Shown in pieces: positions 18,701-29,761 of a stretch of 64,000 nucleotides of DNA. A model generated the notes under the pieces. It was not told the DNA's origin. It ran no database searches and saw nothing but the letters and a program-made list of their open reading frames with translations. The stretch is taken from assembly GCF_000350225.1 (NCBI RefSeq), contig NW_005178511.1, positions 192,919 to 256,918 of the forward strand, given 5' to 3'. Position 1 is the first letter of the stretch; each line of letters starts with the position of its first letter. Origin of the DNA: Chondrus crispus (lineage: Eukaryota; Rhodophyta; Florideophyceae; Gigartinales; Gigartinaceae). A program made the position numbers and the translations under genes.

Positions 18701-20234
18701 GATCAATCTCCTCGGGGAGTTAATCCGTACCCCTCGCGGAAATCGGTGGCTCCTGGTGATCACGGATCGCTTCTCCAAGCTGGTCCGCACCGTGCCTCTC
18801 AAGAGGATTACTGCCGCGGAAATCGCGAAGGCTTTCGTCCACCATTGGGTGTTTGTCTACGGACCACCAGTCACGGTGCTGGCGGATAACGAAAAGCAAT
18901 TCGTGTCCTGATTCTTCCAAGAGATTTGCCGCATCCTGGGCATCAAGAACGTCTTTACGACGACCTACCACCCCCACACAAATGGGCAGGTCGAGCGCTT
19001 CAACAGGACAATACTGTCAGCGCTTCGACATTATGTCGCTGAACACCCAAAAGACTGGGACCTCTTCACTGATGCGCTTACGTATGCGTACAATACGCAA
19101 ACGCATAGAACAACCAAGCTCGCCCCCTTCGAACTCGTCTTATCGCGACCACTGCGTGCCCTATCGTTGCAGGCAGAACCTCAGCTGGAGGAAGTTGGCC
19201 ATGCCAAGTATCACGCCAAGTGGCGAGCCTGGCTTCGTGGACTTATGAGCACGGCTCAAGCCGAAATGAAGAAGTCTCAAGAACGCTATCCAGCGAACTA
19301 CGATAAGCACATACGCCATCCAAAGGCCGAGTATCGTCCCGGAACACACGTGTTCGTCCGACGCGACTACGCGAATCCCCGTACAGAAGCTCGCCACAAG
19401 CTGGCGCCAGTGGCAAATGGACCATACCGCGTCGTTTCTGCGCATCAGGACACCGTGGTTATCCAGGATGGAGAAGAACAAGAACGCGTTACACGCGATC
19501 GGGTAGTATCTGCACCAGTGCAGCCGAGTCAACCCGTAACGTCATCCACGACGAATATCCACGATCAAAATCGTGTTCACCGTCCCGATAGACCGGGTAT
19601 CCCGAGCGGTACAGTATCCACCTCTCCTATAGGGCAGTCTCAGGTTCCCCCAACAGGGTTGGCGGACTTGCCAGACACATCGCCTATGAATGGCGCCGCC
19701 CAAATCGGAATTTGGAACAGAGCTCAGATTGGACAGCCGCCACCTTCGAGGTGCTCTGATGGGACGAACAAAAGCCGTCCCAAACACTCGAGACATGGGG
19801 CTCGTCGCTACGCCCGGTTGGCGAGTAATACTCCAGTCAGACAGGAGAAAAACTCTACACCACCCGCTGACAGTCCCCGTGACGAGCCGACTCCCGCCTC
19901 CAACGATGGAGAAGGAGACGCACGCTACCAATTGGAGCCCGAAGCTGCCGCCCAGCACGTCCCTGCAGTGACGTAGCAACACTCAAGGGACCAGCGAGGA
20001 GCCGCGTGTAACAATACGACAAGAAAAGTGGACAGGCATGAGTCGCTGTCTCCACACGCCATCGATGGCGAAGAATACGTGGTCGACCACGTCGTCGCGC
20101 ATCGCTATGATGACGACGGTAAACTCGTCTTCCGAGTAAGATGGTACGGCTACACGCCGGAGGAGGACACTGAAGAACCAATTAGTAACCTCCGACGGAG
20201 CCATGTATTTTATATTGCAAAAGAAAAGGATTGA
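15759..20234 (+). pseudogene. Ty3/gypsy pol with C-terminal chromodomain, multiply disrupted
   Basis: Retropepsin (LDTGAGPNF) is at about 15950-15975 and a linker runs to 16805. RT starts at about 16920 (FSTLDCNSGYWQIP, MPFGLTNAPATFQR, YFDDVILF), then RNase H (DTDASDYQVG, TDHSSLRWL) and integrase, with HHCC zinc residues and the second D and E present (VLADNEKQF, NGQVERFN). The first integrase Asp is replaced by Asn in LSINLLGEL. In-frame stops lie at 16805 (TGA), 18909 (TGA) and 19974 (TAG). Frame changes occur near 16300, 17220 and 17855. The protein cannot be made as such; mobility of this copy would need a helper. Confidence 0.92.
20028..20234 (+). other. Chromodomain at the end of the Ty3 pol
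   Basis: EYVVDHVVAHRYDDDG...RVRWYGYTPEEDT matches the chromodomain fold. The three aromatic cage positions are filled (Tyr of EYVV, Trp of VRW, Tyr of YGY). In chromoviruses this domain steers integration to H3K9-methylated chromatin; that role here follows from the family. It lies in frame with integrase but after the TAG at 19974. Confidence 0.85.
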
Positions 20235-20431
20235 ATGTCCCAGACTCGATCACTTGAGCGAGGCAAGGATAGCTTCAAGACTAAGGTGGTTTCTCTTTAC
20301 CTAAAAAGAATGACTACTCGCCCTGTGGTGCTACTGTACGCGAGTTACCGCTTTTGCACTTACCGCCAGATGGCGTTGTGAACTCCTCCAGGAGGTTAAA
20401 GAGTGCAGGGTGAACCCGGGGTTCCATTGCG

Positions 20432-22057
20432 TCACGTATCGCGACCAGACTCTGCGGAAGGGCGAGCCTCCCCACTCGGCATGTCGGACATCGTCGGGCT
20501 TGCCGGAGAAAGTCTGGACACTTGACGTCGCACTGAGGCCGCGAGAGCGGACAGCGAGTCCTCCTCGGAAGCGATGTCGACCCTGGCGTCACGCAGAAAG
20601 TTGCGTACGATGGCCATTGGGTCGTCGACAGTTTCACGAGTCGGAAGAGCCCGGTCAACAAGTATACTGGCTCCAGCCGAATCGTCCGCCACTTCGGCGT
20701 TACTCACATTGAGTATAGGGCCTTCTGCCGAATCAGGAGTCTCCACGGGCGCCACTTGGCGAAGTTCATGATTCATTCCGTCATCTTCGACGTCTTCTTC
20801 CCCGTAGTCCTCCTGCTGGAGTCCACTGGCGTCGGGGGAGAAGCAATAGTCGTACCCTCGACGATGGCTGTCAGGGATAACACGCTGCGCATCAGCAACC
20901 TCCTTCGCCCTCTCTGGCGTACATTCGTGATGATGCCAAGGATCATAGAACACGAAGTCGCCACTGGAGGCGCTTTTCGCTATAGGTGAGCGATCGCGAA
21001 TTCTTGAACCGCGTTGCTGATTCCGCGGATTAATCGCGTTCCAGTTGATCTGGTCCACCTTATTAATAAGGAAAAGAAGCTCCTAATAGTTGTGCGGAGA
21101 TCCCGACGCCGTGGACAATTCCATTTGGCGAATATAATACCGCAGAGTCGGGGGCACCCAGAACAATCTGGCTCTGTCATATACCTCCTGTAGGAGAGCA
21201 GCTCCAACCTTGGCCACCCACTCGCTGTAAAATAGCGTCCACAGGCCGGAATGGCAGTTACGGATCAAGTGCCGACCTGCGTACGTGAGTACAGGTGGCA
21301 GGTCCACGAAAAAGCCGCGAGGCATTTCGAACATACCCCAATGTTCGGGGATCGAGACATACCTGTCTCGATGACGCGACTCCGCGATCTTCTCAAACTC
21401 CACCATTTGATATGGAACAAGGAGTCCGAAACGCGATCGAACGCGACGCTCCCACTTCATGTGGCTCCAGAAGACTTCATCGTCATATCGACGTAGAAAG
21501 CGGAACTCCGCACGGAGGATGGGGCGACTAAACCGGAGCGCAGCGTCACACGGTTGCGGACTTCCCCGCCACTGTTCGGCGTCTTGCAGTATCGCCACAA
21601 GGCGATCACCGTAGAGCTCTTCTCTGCGGGTGCGGTAGAGGTGGAAGTCGAACCCATACTCTTCGGGGACAAGCGTTGTGCCGGGGAACCGGTGGAAACG
21701 TTGATACACCAATTTGGTGAAGGTGATACGAGCGTCGCGCACGGGTTCCCGACGACGCAAGCCGTCGACCCACGTAACTCTTCTCTTCAGGTCGGCGTCC
21801 ATCGCTACGCAGTGGCGAGCCCAATCGTCGCTTCGGACAGCCCCCAGTGTGAGCCCGTCGGGCAGAAAACCCGCTCGCATATATTGCGTAATTAACGCGT
21901 CATCGCGATAGCTTACGGGGTCGTGCCACGGCGCTCCCGCGAAGAGCTCGGCATGCTCAAGCGAGTCTTGCCTGATCAAGTCGCCCGGGTGGCGGAAGAC
22001 GCGACGACGCGCAGGAGCCCGGATGCTTCCCGTTTCGAAGCCCTCCGCATGCGACAT
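20432..22057 (-). CDS. Antisense ORF in the chromovirus, unknown function
   Basis: An ATG at 22057 (MSHAEGFE) opens 324 codons up to a TAG at 21083-21085. The same frame then stays open to 20432, for about 541 codons in total. It runs against pol in the interval between the chromodomain and the 3' LTR, where no sense ORF exists. The first part is rich in aromatic and charged residues with regular Trp-Pro and Phe-Arg patterns (WHDPVSYRDD, WSHMKWERR, LYRTRREELYGD), unlike a random antisense frame. The second part is acidic and Ser-rich. I recognise no family. Antisense accessory ORFs are known at this place in some plant gypsy lineages, but homology is not implied. Confidence 0.55.
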
Positions 22058-22323
22058 GCCGGAGAAGAGAGGGCCGATGCTGTGAGAGTGGAACGCACGC
22101 GAAGGAGAAAGAAATCGCGAAAAAAAATATGCACGCGAAAAAAAACCCGCGAAGAGATAAGTCAGAAACGCCGCCGATGGCGCAAGTACGCGGGTAGCCG
22201 CGAGAGTAGTTGGACTGGAGCGCCAAGAAAGGCGGAGGAATAGAACCACGCGCAGGGCTGCGAGTGCAGTCAAAGATGACGGCGTAATGAACTGCGTGTC
22301 TCAGACGGATCGGCACGACCCCT

Positions 22324-22337
22324 GAAGGGGGGGGTGA
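22324..22337 (+). other. Ty3/gypsy polypurine tract
   Basis: GAAGGGGGGGGTGA directly precedes the 3' LTR, as expected for the plus-strand primer. Confidence 0.75.
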
Positions 22338-23260
22338 TGTAGTGCAGTGACTCTGCGCCCTTTACCCCTGGTCACCGCCGTCGCGGGGCCGCGTTCCCCG
22401 CCTTTGACACGTGCATCACACGTGTGCTCATCCGAAGTGTACGCGTACACTTTGGATAAGCCCACACGTGTATGATGTGCGCTCCCGTCTATGACACGTG
22501 TACTCATCCAAAGTGTACGCGTACACTTTAGATGATACCACACGTGTATGATAAGCGCACCACACGTGTACTGTGCGCGCACACTTGGGAAGGTACCCCA
22601 CGTGTACCGCACGTGGCCACACGTGTATGACATTCGTATGACACGTATTTGATACGTGTACAACACGTGTACGACACGTATACATACGTGGTGCCCACAA
22701 GTTTCTACGCTAATGAGCGTCTAATGCCAAGTGGCAATTCTAATGACGATAATTAATTATTTAATTACCCATTTAGTAACCAACGCCGACGACGGCGCTC
22801 GGCCTATATAGGTCGGGTGTCGAGAGGCGCTACAGTAAAGAGGCATCAGGTGATCGGACCCCATCTCTGGTAGGATCCTCTGCGGTTCCTATCTAGTTGG
22901 CGAAGTCTAGTACCTGCACCCTTCGTCGTCATCCTTTTTCTTGTTTTTCCTTTACTTTTTCCCCTATTTTCTACGTTTCTACGCTACACTTCTCCTTCCT
23001 TCTTTCTTCTGCCTTCTTGGGTTGTTCTTCTTCGACGCTGTCGATAGCGGTCCGCGACGCGATCGCCACACCCACTCCTTCTAGTTACTCGATCCCGAGT
23101 ACCCCTTCACGCGCCGACCGCGACTCTACCCGCGATTCTCGCGTTACCTCTGAGCTACCACGGACAGAGGGCCCCGAACACCCTGGTGGTGACTGGACAT
23201 ACCGCTTTCCCTCATAGCGAGATTCACGCCCTCGTTGGCGAGTGTGTCCACTGCACTACA
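22338..23260 (+). repeat. Ty3/gypsy 3' LTR (923 bp)
   Basis: This is the partner of 12546-13468 with about nine differences, mostly transitions. It is the same length and keeps the CACGTG array and the TATA box (22805-22810). Confidence 0.95.
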
Positions 23261-23330
23261 CCACCCCAACAGAACATGAGAAAACCATCAGTGAAGATAG
23301 TAAAATGCTTAGAAGTACAGTTACGAAGCT

Positions 23331-24595
23331 ATCTTTAAAAAACCGCGCGAAATTGGGATAGATACGCGAAATTCCATATAGTATAGCAACTTCAACGCGC
23401 CAAAGTAGAAAGACAAAAGCTAAAGCAACCATATAAAACAGAGGAACACACCGTATTCGTCCCCTTTACACATTTTGAGCTCCAATTTCAACTGTACCGA
23501 GGCTCAAAATGCCTCGAGGACCGACTATTAGAGACCTCGAAAGGGGCCAGATACTCGCCCGTCACAGGGAGTGTATCTCATACAGAAAGATCGCAGGGAT
23601 GGTGAAGCGCTCCCTTGGCGCTGTGCAACGGCGTGGTAAGACAAGGCTTTAAACCTAAAGCGCCCAAGAAGTGGAAAGGCAACCAAAAAATTTCCCAGAC
23701 TCAGCAGAGGGCAATGGTTCGGATGGCACTACAAGGGGAGGATAGTGCCAGGACGATTCAGGCTGAACTGAATCTGCCTATCGGCAGCCGACGCGTTCAA
23801 CAAATCCTTCGTGCAGTGCCCTATCTGAAGAATAATTAAATGATCACGGCACCACAGATGACCCCTATTCATAAAGAGAATAGAGTTAAGTGGTGCCGCA
23901 AATATATAAGTAAGGGACAAGAATTTTGGAATACTGTCATCTTCAGTGACGAAAAAAGTTTAACGGAGACGGACCAGATGGTCTTGCATCTTACTGGCAC
24001 GACTTGAGGACGAAGGAGAGGATATTTTCTAAAAGACAGATGGGAGGGTTTCTGTAATGATATGGGGGTGCCATCAGCCTCTACGGTGTATCTCCTCTCA
24101 TTTTTATGGATGGTCGCCAGGATTCAACTAAGTACTGCGAGGTTTTAAGAGATGGACTGTTACCGTTCGCGGCGGAGGTGTTTGGTGGGGGTCATAATTG
24201 GTTCTTTCAGCAGGACAACGCTCCCATTCATACGTCCAATTTCACTAAGAATTGGCTCTCAGACCACTCTATCACTACGCTGCCATGGCCGCCGAAGTCC
24301 CCCGACGTCAATATTATAGAGAATGTGTGGGGAATGATGGCTAGGACTGTCTACGCCAGAGGTAGGCATTATGAAAATGTAGATGATTTGAAGGTGGCTA
24401 TAGAGGAGGCGTGGTCTACAGTAGCATCAGACCTTTTACTCAAGCTTTACAAAAGCCTACCCCGTCGCATGCATGCAGTGATGGATGCTGGCCGCGGTGC
24501 GACGAAGTATTAAAAGCTCTTTGGTGTTTTGTGTCATATAGAATTTCGCGTATTTATGGCTATTGCGCGACGGTTTTTATAAATAGATTGCCATT
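23331..24595 (+). mobile_element. Decayed Tc1/mariner element
   Basis: Imperfect inverted repeats of about 50 bp at 23331-23383 and 24534-24595 flank a broken transposase. Each arm carries two spaced CGCGAAAT-like boxes, as in IR/DR-type Tc1 elements. The arms have diverged. The TA duplication is not certain. Confidence 0.75.
23509..24513 (+). pseudogene. Tc1/mariner transposase, multiple frameshifts
   Basis: It starts MPRGPTIRDLERGQIL with a helix-turn-helix (YRKIAGMVKRSLGAV), then a second HTH in another frame. The DDE core is scattered over frames: first Asp in VIFSDEK, SVMIWGA, second Asp in FFQQDNAPIHT, then SPDVNIIENVWG with the third acidic position (the usual form is SPDLNPIENLW). 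At least four frame changes and one stop (after LKNN) are present, so it is inactive. Confidence 0.9.
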
Positions 24596-24944
24596 GTTTA
24601 CTTTTCGCATCAAACTGACATTACAGGCGTTTTTATCGGCGCGTGTTCATGCCGGGCACGTGCCGGTGCGGCACGTGTTACAATAAAAGCACATGTTCAC
24701 ATCTTATTGAAGACTGTATTTATTCCAACTTCTCGCACTGTAGATGTCAAACTCAGAAAGTTTATAGTTACCGAATCACACATGCATTTTACAGATTTGT
24801 GCGTCAACCGGTGAGTGACTGCATGGTACGGGAAAGATCACCTTTTTACGTAAAGATCGAGTACTTGCGGAGTAATTCCTCTACTGCAACAAAGTCCCAT
24901 GTTTACAAAGAAACAAAATGAGATTATTACCACCCAGCAAACGT
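24596..24944. other. Spacer, no gene seen
   Basis: It holds a CACGTG-rich inverted motif (GGCACGTGCCGGTGCGGCACGTG-like) near 24655-24680 and otherwise low-complexity AT-rich sequence. This may be the 3' end of the adjacent DDE element. Confidence 0.4.
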
Positions 24945-26247
24945 CTAGCTATTCAGTAAATCCATCATTGCCGCCGCACCTAGATCTGTCTGTAAAGTAT
25001 CTCCAAATGCTGCGTAAAGGCGTGCTCGACGCTTCGCCCGGTAACGCTGTTGGCTCGCGCGGCGCTTCTCAGCCTTTTTGATACCTATTTGGAGTATTTT
25101 CGCAGCATACTGCTTGGCGCGTTGACAGTCTTCATCTCTGAGCCGATGACACTTGATATGCAAGTTGGTCAGGGCCATGCATACAGTAAACATCATATTG
25201 TATTGGCGCTCGTCCCACCTCCACCTATTTCCCATTACGGCCCACAGGGTCGACAGGCGGCCAAACCAATTCTCTCCAACTATACGGTGTCCAGCCTTCC
25301 TTCTATTTTGAAGCTCCTCTTCAGCAGTGAGGAATCCCCCTTTCGGTTTCTTTTTGGGCAACACGGCCCTTATGAATTCGCAAGAGCCTTGGTACCCTTT
25401 ATCCATAATCACACCCCACCGTCTCTCAAACTCCTCCCTCAGCGTTCCAACGTCCAGTACGGTGTTCATCTCCGCTTCCGTTTTCCTGAGCGCATCTTTG
25501 TGCCAGAGCAGATTGTGGCGAAGGATTGCAATATCCGAAACAGATCCAGGATTATTGATCGATGCCCCAATCGCCAGTCCATTTGGGAGCACAGGAACTT
25601 CGGTTTTATAACCATAAAGTTTGTGCTTGTTGGTAAAATACTTTTTGCTTTCTTGATGGTTACCAACCGGACGGTTACTGCATTGGAATGTGACATCCAC
25701 AGCATACAGACAGAAAGAGTATTCTCCAAATGTTTGCTTCTCATGCATCAATCTTTCCATAGTGTACTTTCTCTCAAAACGTTTCACGCCAATATGTTCA
25801 AGTTTGTCAACTACTTTCGCCATAAAACCAAGCACTTGTCTTTCAAATGCGGAGCATTGAATTCCAAACATCCTGCCATTATAATCCCAATTTCCGGCAT
25901 GCTTCAGAGTTGTGAGCATCATGAAGAATGTATCGTTTTGGCGTCACTCCACATCTACGTCCTCTTCCAGTATTCCGGGTTGCGACGATGACTTCCCTCA
26001 GTATATCCCAGACGGCATTGAACTCATGGAGGGAAAAATTCGTCATCTGCAAAACTGCACCCGCTCCCCCTGATTCAAGAAAGGTATCCATTCGAGGACC
26101 ATCGGACATGTCATCGTCTGATTCCGATTCATTTGCTTGTGAGTCGGGGGCGAAATCAGCGAGCTGGTCTAGTCGGGCAGCGTGGTTGGCTGTCAAAAGC
26201 TGCAGCGCTCTACCTGCTTGACCGGTCGAAAGAGGAGGTATTTCCAT
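24945..26247 (-). pseudogene. DDE_Tnp_4-type transposase (Harbinger/ISL2EU-like), one frameshift
   Basis: The N-terminal frame (26247-25879) is acidic and ends RRCGVTPKRYIL. The catalytic part continues from about 25922 in another frame: first Asp in LYAVDVTFQ, the GYKTEVPVLPNG and NPGSVSDIAIL blocks, second Asp in VIMDKGYQG, and Glu in IVGENWFGRL, followed by a coiled, basic C-terminus. A single indel near 25905 separates the two. Typical length is about 410 codons, so little else is missing. I did not find its terminal inverted repeats. ISL2EU versus Harbinger assignment is uncertain. Confidence 0.8.
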
Positions 26248-26571
26248 AGTTACAACGACAGGGAGACTGATTCAGAAGTGGGCGATACCCAGGGCAGGAA
26301 CAGAGTGGTAATTAGTTGGTAGACGGAGACGAGGAAGGTGTTCAGGCTCCTTTGTGGGTTCTGCAGTACATTTTTTGGCGCTCATCAGTGGTGCTAGTTG
26401 CCAGGCGTTTGCATTTGTCGATTTGGCTGCATTTATTAGCGCGAAGGCAGTATTTGCGCAAACACCGTGTCTTTTATTGAAATATTTATTTATATCCATG
26501 AAAACGTAAATATTTTGAGATTACTTCATGTTTTTCTGATCATGCTGTAGTTGTGATAAAGATACTGCTTT
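26248..26571. other. Spacer between transposons, no gene seen
   Basis: The sequence is AT-rich and probably the 5' flank and end of the DDE element to the left. No repeats with clear partners were found. Confidence 0.4.
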
Positions 26572-26706
26572 CTAGTGTCTATTGGACACAATTTTTTCCT
26601 CATATGAGGCTTCGTTTGCCTCATTTGAGACAGTCGAAAGTATCTGTAGTTATTCCGTGTACTGGTCTCCTTAACAAAGACTGCATCCCATTCTTGCAGC
26701 TCTAAA

Positions 26707-26762
26707 GCACTGTGTGCTCGCTCCCCAAAGCCGCGGGGCTTTGGGGAGCGAGCACACAGTGC
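26707..26762. repeat. Perfect hairpin, 26-bp arms, 4-nt loop
   Basis: The arms begin GCACTGTGTGCTCGC at 26707 and return at 26737-26762 around the loop GCGG. The sequence is exactly self-complementary. It may be a real stem-loop in the element's 3' region or an assembly fold-back. Confidence 0.9.
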
Positions 26763-26890
26763 GGGCCCGACTCCTGGATAACTTTAAGGACTTAATCCCT
26801 GGGTCCAGCAGGTGTTTTTGGGGTACAGTAGTCCCAATCTTTACCGCATTGTTACTCTTTGTCGTAGCATCGTTTAGTAATAATGCTCTG

Positions 26891-28968
26891 CTACTGTGTG
26901 TTTGTTAAAGAATTGACGCCCAGTTTGACTGTGGCACAAGAAAATGTCTCGGTTCTTGTCGTCCCTACAGCCAGAGCAAACAAACTTTGATTTCTGCTGG
27001 CACACAGAGCACCGACCTTGATACACTGCAATACTAACCTTTCCAAAACACAAACGGCGCCTTTTCGTCGGTGATAGTTGTTTTCTGACTCCACTGGAGG
27101 GTATGAAGCCTTCATTTCTAATGGAATTACTGCTTGAAACTCTTAGAAAAGCAGCAGTTCCCAACACATTGTCCACAAGTCCTTCAGCCAATTTTGCGTA
27201 GAAAACATGCTGAGGCATGTGTCCTTTGGCACTCCTTCCACCTTAACAGAGAAGCCAGGAGTCCACCACGCAGACTGACAAAAGTGTGAAGTGGACACGC
27301 TTGTGCCAGTCCTTGACTTCCACTTTTCGCTACATACCTAAATCATCCTGCCCACAGCGATTATGTCTGTCAATTGCCGAGCTCGCACTGTAGTAGTGCT
27401 CAACCAGTTGAGGCTGCCTAACTTCAATGTGGACCCGACGAGGACCATCACTCTCTTGTCTCCACCTTACACGTTCGTAAGGCGCACCAGGGCGCATTGA
27501 GCCAGCAGTCGACACAAAATATCGTCGAGCTCCGTCGACCCAGCATAAACCAAGCAGAACAGTACCAGCTGGTTCAATTGTAGTCTGCAAACAAACAGTA
27601 TCCCCTCGCCCTGTCAGCTCAGTACGTCCGAGCTCAGACATGGGAAACCGCTTTGTAGCGGTCTTGACGGCACCCGTAAATCTCAGCCCTGTCTTCATCA
27701 GTTTCTCAGCTGTCTCGACCGAGGCAAAATACGAATCGGCGACAACCATGCGTCTTGATCCGGTCCAAGGCTCTGTAAGCCTCCGAACAACAGCCGTCCT
27801 ATGATTTGTGGTCCCTTCAAACGTTTTTCTGGCGGTATCGTCTGCGCACATTACCAGCCCTAATCGTAGCATAATTCCACTTGATCCGCACACTGCACTA
27901 TGTATTTCGCAACCTGCATCTGGTTTGCGGTCCAGGCCCACGTAATGGGGCAATCCAATATCAATCCAGTGCCCCCCCAATCCATACCACCTCGAGATAG
28001 ATTCGTAGATGCAGATGGTTTCCGATGGCACGAAGAACTTCACACGGTGGTTGTTGATGGCTTCTACGAAGTCTGAAGTCATGCACCAACGGTCAGGAGC
28101 GTCTTCTGTCACGGCGCTTCTTATTGGCCCCCTACTAAATTTAAAATTTGCAAAAAGTGCACCAAACCGCCTCCGGGGCATTATACAGCTGAAATTGGGG
28201 GTTGGGAGATATATGCTGACCGGTTTTGTCCCCCACAAGAAACGTCGAGAGCCACACACTTCAAATCTTGTCATAAGTATGAGAACTCCGAAAAATTGGA
28301 GGAGCTCGGAGGCAGTTGTAGCCTTTTCACCTGCACTTGCCAAGCTTTCTGATGTAAGCTGTACAAATTTTAGGCAGATGCTTCATTGGGAACGTCATAA
28401 AGGAGTAGTCCAAGACGTTTCTCTCACGCCATTCACTACCCTCAGATACTGTACTGCCATCTGGTGACTTCATTTCCCATCTTTTCGCCCGGACCATACC
28501 GTTGACATGACTGTCCTCTTCGTAGGAGGACACTATCTGGCCATGACATGCTGTTTGCTCCATGACATGGCCCTGTGATGCAGTGGGGGGAAATACGTCA
28601 CAAGACGAGGGTTATGTATGCAGTGGTTCAGGTGGGGCCGGGGCGAAATCAATAACATCAGCAGTCTCGTGACGTGCATGAAGTAGAATTTGGCCGTCAG
28701 TGCCTTGGGGGCTGGAGTACCAGCTCGTACGTGCCGGAGAAGCACAGTTTTTATTACGTTTCCAGATGGTAGCTCCCATGAACCCTTGAAAAACGTTTGG
28801 GTCTTGAGATTTGGCTTTTTCGTCTCTGTGCTGATGACAGTGCTTAGAACTTCCTTAGTTTTCCACATAGATCCATAGAATTGTCTGCACAGAATGCTTT
28901 CCACAACGCGATTGGCCTTAGCGTGGACAGAAGCATTTGGAACCAAGCGCATGTCCTTCGGAGCCATG
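26891..28968 (-). pseudogene. piggyBac-family transposase, broken in several frames
   Basis: The central frame (28343-27330) has the DDE_Tnp_1_7 pattern: LLQFFGVLILMTRFEV, SISRWYGLGGHWIDIGLPHY, RKPDAGCEIHSAVCG, VVADSYFASV with an Asp, and YYSASSAIDRHNR near the end. N-terminal coding lies in other frames upstream (for example YSFMTFPMKHLP near 28400, and probably the ORF from about 28968). The C-terminal cysteine-rich zinc domain (RCSVCQQKSKFVCSGC...FLCHSQTG) lies at about 26900-27030 in yet another frame. At least three frame changes make it a pseudogene; the N-terminal limit is uncertain. Confidence 0.82.
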
Positions 28969-29295
28969 GTGAGAGTGGAATCGCAAAGTGATATGAAAAT
29001 GGGTGGTAGTTTGAGAAACATCATGTGTTCGGAACAAGATGGGAGTTTTGTAAGGAGAATCTTGCCTGTCCAGCACCAACGAGGAGTGTTTGCAATAGGA
29101 GAGAGTATCTGTTGGGGTTTCCAGCCAACCAGCAAGTGGCGGGAACTGTTTAAATACTGTAGTCATATGAGGCGCCAGTCCTCATATGAGGACACTTGTC
29201 GAATAGACACTAGGAATCAATAATGTTCTATGCAAGAACTGTGTCATTGCATGATCATAGGCTCGATTGATACACAGGTAAGGCCATGTCATAAG

Positions 29296-29470
29296 AGCAA
29301 CCCCACTGCGCACATCTATTTGATCAATAGAATTTCCCGTCACGATTTTCAACCCCACCGCGCAACTCTATCGCTTTCCAAAATCGAATAGAATCATTTC
29401 GGAATCTATCCAAGCGCTGATAGATTCCAAAAACGTTCTATTCGATGAATAGATTCCCCGATAGAATGCC
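29296..29470. promoter_or_regulatory. Left subterminal region with AATAGA/TCTATT repeats
   Basis: At least four AATAGA or TCTATT hexamers and several GATAGA variants occur within 175 bp of the TIR. The right subterminal region (35440-35586) has at least four more. Such arrays are binding sites for element-encoded proteins in this superfamily; here that is inference. Confidence 0.6.
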
Positions 29471-29606
29471 ACGTGCCAGGCGTGTGAGCCAAATTCCAGC
29501 GAACTGTGTACACTCTTCGCGGGAAGGCGAACCGAAACTGTTCTGCAGGCGTGTCGCGCGCTTTCATCCAGGCGTATCGAAGTGCGCCAACACCATGGCG
29601 CGACGC

Positions 29607-29671
29607 CACGAAAGGCTGAGATATGAATACCATGGTGCGACGCCATGGTATTCATATATCAGCCTTTCGTG
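29607..29671. repeat. Imperfect hairpin upstream of the Myb-like ORF
   Basis: Arms of about 28 bp (core ATGAATACCATGG) face each other around a short GTGCGAC-type loop, with one mismatch. It lies about 90 bp before the ATG at 29762. Confidence 0.8.
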
Positions 29672-29761
29672 ACCTCTTGTAGTGTGGTCAAAGCGCATCA
29701 TCAAGTACTATCTGTCACAGTATACCACGCATAGAGAGGTGCACGATCTCGATCAAGTATC

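Larger units (their letters stand above)
12546..23260 (+). mobile_element. Ty3/gypsy chromovirus, full length
   Basis: A 10.7-kb element with two 923-bp LTRs (12546-13468, 22338-23260) and the 5-bp target duplication CCACC at 12541-12545 and 23261-23265. The order gag, zinc knuckle, protease, RT, RNase H, integrase, chromodomain is that of a chromovirus. Between the chromodomain and the 3' LTR lies about 2 kb with an ORF on the opposite strand. The LTRs differ at about nine positions, yet pol is badly broken. Confidence 0.97.
26572..29213 (-). mobile_element. piggyBac-type element
   Basis: Inverted ends CTAGTGTCTATT (26572-26583) and its complement (29202-29213) are followed inside by the 12-bp palindrome CCTCATATGAGG at 26598-26609 and 29180-29191 and by a further TCATNTGA block. 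The interior holds a piggyBac-family transposase. The TTAA target duplication typical of the family is not seen at these ends. Confidence 0.75.

Noticed and set aside
15367-18911. Repeated in-frame TGA as a recoded (sense) codon
   Set aside because: Host genes in the window end normally and TAG stops and frameshifts occur as well; decay explains it better.
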